This document shows, in pieces, positions 61,298 to 64,000 of a stretch of 64,000 bases of DNA; within the stretch, counting starts at the first letter, position 1; the number at the start of each line of letters is the position of its first letter. The stretch is from the NCBI RefSeq assembly GCF_003144245.1, contig NW_020289976.1, forward strand, positions 1,426,001-1,490,000, read 5' to 3'. The notes below the pieces were generated by a model. The model was given only the letters and a program-made list of their open reading frames with translations, searched no databases and had not been told where the DNA came from. Source of the stretch: Jaminaea rosea. Lineage: Eukaryota; Basidiomycota; Exobasidiomycetes; Microstromatales. Made by a program: the position numbers and the translations under genes.

Positions 61298-63388
61298 TTA
61301 ATCCCAGCCCTGCGCATCGACCGCCCTAACCAATCCCGCGTAGAAGCGCACAGCCCTCTCCAGCCCGTCGACCCTGTAATGCTCATTCACTCCATGCACG
61401 CCCGCGAATGCGCTGCCCGCGGGCAAGGCGTCGGGGAGCAGGCTAGCGGGCATGAAGCGGAAGATGTGTCGAGAGAGGCGCCACATCCATCGCGTGTCGG
61501 TATTGCCTGTCATTTGGTGCGGGGCGACGAGGATCGGGCGCGACGAGGAGGAGGTGTTGGAGTGCCAGACGGAGCGGATGACCGACGAGAAGAGACGCCA
61601 GGGTGCTGCGCGTGGATCGCTCGCGTCGGTCGGCGTACGAGGGGCCGGGGCGAGTGGTGCGCCAGCGAGTTCGAGAATTACCTTACCCGCCTTGCCGCCG
61701 TCGAGGTGTTGCTCTTCGCCGTACGCTACTAGCCCCAGATCGTGCCTCTTGGCGAAACGCGTCAACCTCTCCTTGTACCAGCGCTGAACGAACGGCACAT
61801 CGTGGTGCAGCGCGACGCGATGATCTATATCCACCGTAGCCGAAGGTGGGATAGCGTTTAGCTTGATTCCGCCGTGAAAGAGGGTCGGCGTCTGCGTGGT
61901 ACGCCACTGTCCCTTCAAGTGATCGGGGAGGGCCGCGAGGAGGGCGCGTTTTGCTCGCTCGATGCGTTGGCGTTTACGCGTATCGAGAGGATGCGCAAAG
62001 GCGTGGATGACGAGGCGACGAAGTGGGGAGTGAGAGGATGCGGCAAGGAGCTCGCTGGTGGAGGAACGACCCGCCCAATCCAGCGCCTTGAGCGCCTGGC
62101 GAACGGTGTGAGGTACGGCGGGTGCGTCGCGGATGCACTGGAGCATCTTGAGGTAGGCGCTGTCCAGGTCGGGAATGACCGCCGTCTTCAAATTGTCGCC
62201 CCCTTCCTGCTCGATGCTCGCCACAAACTCGGAGAGGAGACCGATGGTGGTACGCGGCGGCGGCTGGCTGGAATGACCTCCTGTCCCTTCGATGCGAATG
62301 CGGATGTGAGCTTGGCCCTTTTCCTCGACTCCTGGAAGGGCAAGGTCCATCCCTACCCCTGCGCTATCGTACCGCGAGACGACCGGATTGCCCTCGTCGA
62401 CGATCATTGCCACTCCGTCGCGTCCGTACACCTCCTCGATGCGCGCAGCGAGTGCCTGGCCGCCGTATCGACCGCTGACTTCCTCGTCGTACCCAAAAGA
62501 GACGAGGAGGGTACGCTCGGGCGAGAAGCCGGACTCGATTAGAGCCTCGACGGCAGAGAGGATGGACACGACGAGGGACTTGATGTCCGCTGCTCCGCGC
62601 CCGATGACCGTATCGTTGATGACGCGTCCCTCGAATGGCGGGGAGATCCACTCGCTCAGCGTGGCCGGGTCGACGGGTACGACGTCCTGGTGCGCCATGA
62701 GGAGGAGGGGCTTCAGGCTGGCATTCCGGCCCGGCCAGGTGTAGAGTAGGCCGTGTGCGTGGACGAGCTCCAGTTGTACGGGTCCATCAGCGTCGTGCGT
62801 GCGCGGGAAGGTGCGAGAGAAGAAGGCGCGGAGTGGATCGAAACGGCTGGACCATAGCGATGGGTCCTCCTCGGGGGGAGGCTCGTCGTCGTGCACGCTC
62901 GTGTCGATCTGGCGTGTGGGCGTGTGGGCGAGCGGGAGAGTCAGCTTTTTCCTTTCTTTGGGTCTTTCCGCCGCGAACTCGCTGCAAACTCGCCGCGAAC
63001 TCACCTGCACAGCACCGCTCAGCCTCTCTCCCATCTGCTCTGCACTCGGATACTCGACGTGAGGAGCGTCTTCACCGGGTCCCGTCCATGGCTCCACCTG
63101 TGGGCATACACGGCTTCCCTCTGCGGCTGTGGCGGCGACCGAGGGCGAGGAGGAGAAGATCCAGCGCACGATGCGCTCGTCGAGTCCTTCGGGGCTGGAT
63201 CGAATCGTCGCAGGGAAGACGAAGAGTGTGAGGCCGAGGAGAAGGACCAAGGAGAGGAGAGCGCGTCCTCCGCGTCGACGTTGACGTTCCACCCCAGCCT
63301 GGCAATGTTGCTGCTCATCAGCGGCTGCTCCGCTGGATGGCAACTTCTCATCACGGCGTTGCGTGGCGAGGAGGGATCGTTGTGCCAT
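61298..63388 (-). CDS. CPS1: Vacuolar carboxypeptidase S-type M20 metallopeptidase
   Basis: 664 aa; exons 63388-63005 and 62908-61298. Zinc peptidase trimming C-terminal residues from peptides in the vacuole. The N-terminal tail (MAQRSLLATQRRDEKLPSSG) and single anchor 'ALLSLVLLLGLTLFVFPATI' fit the type II membrane precursor of yeast Cps1. Zinc and catalytic motifs: 'MAHQDVVPVDP', 'IGRGAADIKS', 'SFGYDEEVSGRYGG', 'IVDEGNPVV', 'EGTGGHSSQPP' and near the end 'GVHGVNEHYRVDG'. The intron 63004-62909 (96 nt, GTGAGT...CAG) is in frame and stop-free. Splicing joins 'GERLSGAVQ' to 'IDTSVHDDEPP', restoring the conserved 'LSGAVQIPT'-like joint. Start ATG at 63388; the long upstream in-frame stretch (to 63646) has no family likeness. 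Confidence 0.92.
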   Translation of the reverse strand: MAQRSLLATQRRDEKLPSSGAAADEQQHCQAGVERQRRRGGRALLSLVLLLGLTLFVFPATIRSSPEGLDERIVRWIFSSSPSVAATAAEGSRVCPQVEPWTGPGEDAPHVEYPSAEQMGERLSGAVQVSSRRVCSEFAAERPKERKKLTLPLAHTPTRQIDTSVHDDEPPPEEDPSLWSSRFDPLRAFFSRTFPRTHDADGPVQLELVHAHGLLYTWPGRNASLKPLLLMAHQDVVPVDPATLSEWISPPFEGRVINDTVIGRGAADIKSLVVSILSAVEALIESGFSPERTLLVSFGYDEEVSGRYGGQALAARIEEVYGRDGVAMIVDEGNPVVSRYDSAGVGMDLALPGVEEKGQAHIRIRIEGTGGHSSQPPPRTTIGLLSEFVASIEQEGGDNLKTAVIPDLDSAYLKMLQCIRDAPAVPHTVRQALKALDWAGRSSTSELLAASSHSPLRRLVIHAFAHPLDTRKRQRIERAKRALLAALPDHLKGQWRTTQTPTLFHGGIKLNAIPPSATVDIDHRVALHHDVPFVQRWYKERLTRFAKRHDLGLVAYGEEQHLDGGKAGKVILELAGAPLAPAPRTPTDASDPRAAPWRLFSSVIRSVWHSNTSSSSRPILVAPHQMTGNTDTRWMWRLSRHIFRFMPASLLPDALPAGSAFAGVHGVNEHYRVDGLERAVRFYAGLVRAVDAQGWD

Positions 63389-64000
63389 CGTAAAGTGCTG
63401 TGGCGCGGCGTGCGTGGGATGGTAAAGAGGCAAGGCCTTATCATCGCGAGCGCAGCGCATGTGCACCGGATGTCTGGACCTCTCCTTTCGGCGCCGAGAG
63501 CCGAAAGAAGTCACGTCAGACCAAGCGGCCAAAAAAATGGGCCTGGCCCGTGCCCGTGCCTGCCGCGATGCCTGGCGTAACCAACGTCCTCCCTCAATCG
63601 GCGTGGGGGGGCGCGGGCGTGGGATTTGCTTGCTGCCTCCTTTCATTCGACTCGGGACAGCTTCATTCGACTCTGGGAAGGGCAGCGCTACTATGCACTA
63701 CTCGATTCTCTTGCGGTAGCGCGATTCTTTGACTCGTTTCGACGCGACTCTACTCTGGAAAGGAACCACTTCGTCTACGCTCTCCGCGCTCTCCGCGCTC
63801 TTCGCGCTGCAACGACTCGCGAACTGCGCTAACAATAATACATTGTTCACCACTTTCGCGGTGCAGAAAGAGAAATGAAAGGCGTGGAAAATGCGAGGCC
63901 TGACGCAGAGAATTGCGTGCGTGCGTGCGTGCGTGCGTGAATGTATCGTGGGGGGTAAGCGCGCGCTCCTCTCCACACCGCGACGCCTACTCCTACTTCT
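63389..64000. other. Right-end intergenic region (612 bp)
   Basis: Promoter side of the carboxypeptidase gene. It holds a CTCCGCGCT repeat near 63780-63806 and a GCGT microsatellite (63915-63939). By analogy with other GCGT tracts here, that repeat could mark the 3' end of a gene beyond the window. No coding exon recognised. Confidence 0.4.
63915..63939. repeat. (GCGT)6 tetranucleotide repeat
   Basis: Six perfect GCGT units with flanks AATT and GAATG. Not attached to a gene in the window. Confidence 0.93.

Noticed and set aside
63647-64000. Possible exon at the right edge
   Set aside because: Only short frames with repeat-like Ala-Leu-Arg content (CTCCGCGCT repeat); no recognisable domain.
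1-64000. Transposons, LTR elements, viral relics or CRISPR arrays
   Set aside because: I looked for transposase or reverse-transcriptase motifs, long terminal repeats and regularly spaced repeats and saw none; the repeats present are micro- and minisatellites.

Overview
This is a gene-dense, GC-rich window from a fungal nuclear genome, most likely a basidiomycete and plausibly Ustilaginomycotina. The reasons are the recognisable fungal orthologues (Grc3, Far11, Tfc4, Ufe1, Mdm10, Spt8, Ura3, PDR-type ABC transporter), many short introns (about 50-100 nt) with a strict GTG... donor, and short intergenic gaps. The lineage is an inference from style and gene content. I identify 29 protein genes in 64 kb, 28 complete and one (DSK2) running off the left edge. 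I saw no transposon, rRNA, convincing tRNA or CRISPR.

Layout. 0-20 kb: a ubiquilin (DSK2), a TRP/flavin-carrier-like channel, a small secreted GPI-type protein, the rRNA-processing kinase GRC3, the STRIPAK subunit FAR11, a glutathione S-transferase, a nine-cysteine secreted protein, a single-domain PDI-like protein and a hemerythrin-like protein. 20-23 kb: a MIF4G-like protein. 23.6-37.1 kb: a surface and nutrition block made of three tandem paralogous secreted/GPI proteins with a CC-core motif, two MFS transporters, an amino-acid permease, a small single-pass membrane protein and a secreted carboxylesterase. 37-64 kb: an OTU deubiquitinase (OTUD6/Otu2 type), MDM10, a PDR-type ABC exporter, an uncharacterised soluble protein, TFIIIC subunit TFC4, syntaxin-18/UFE1, a proline/histidine-rich type II membrane protein, endonuclease III (NTG1/NTH1), URA3, SAGA subunit SPT8 and vacuolar-type carboxypeptidase S.

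How the genes relate. Most are single-copy housekeeping genes with no operon-like link. Several pairs are divergent over 230-300 bp (GRC3/FAR11, OTU/MDM10, TFC4/UFE1, URA3/SPT8) and may share promoters. Several convergent pairs lie 55-110 bp apart, so their 3' UTRs probably overlap. The candidate novel system is the secreted family: three tandem copies at 23.6-27.8 kb plus a divergent relative at 6.7 kb. They share a signal peptide, a short propeptide, one intron at the propeptide boundary, a cysteine core with an adjacent CC pair, a Ser/Thr-rich stalk and a C-terminal hydrophobic tail. I do not recognise the family.

Exon boundaries were worked out by hand from reading frame, splice consensus and protein-family continuity. 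In-frame introns (FAR11, TFC4, CPS1) and very small last exons (OTU, UFE1) are called out because automated models could miss them.
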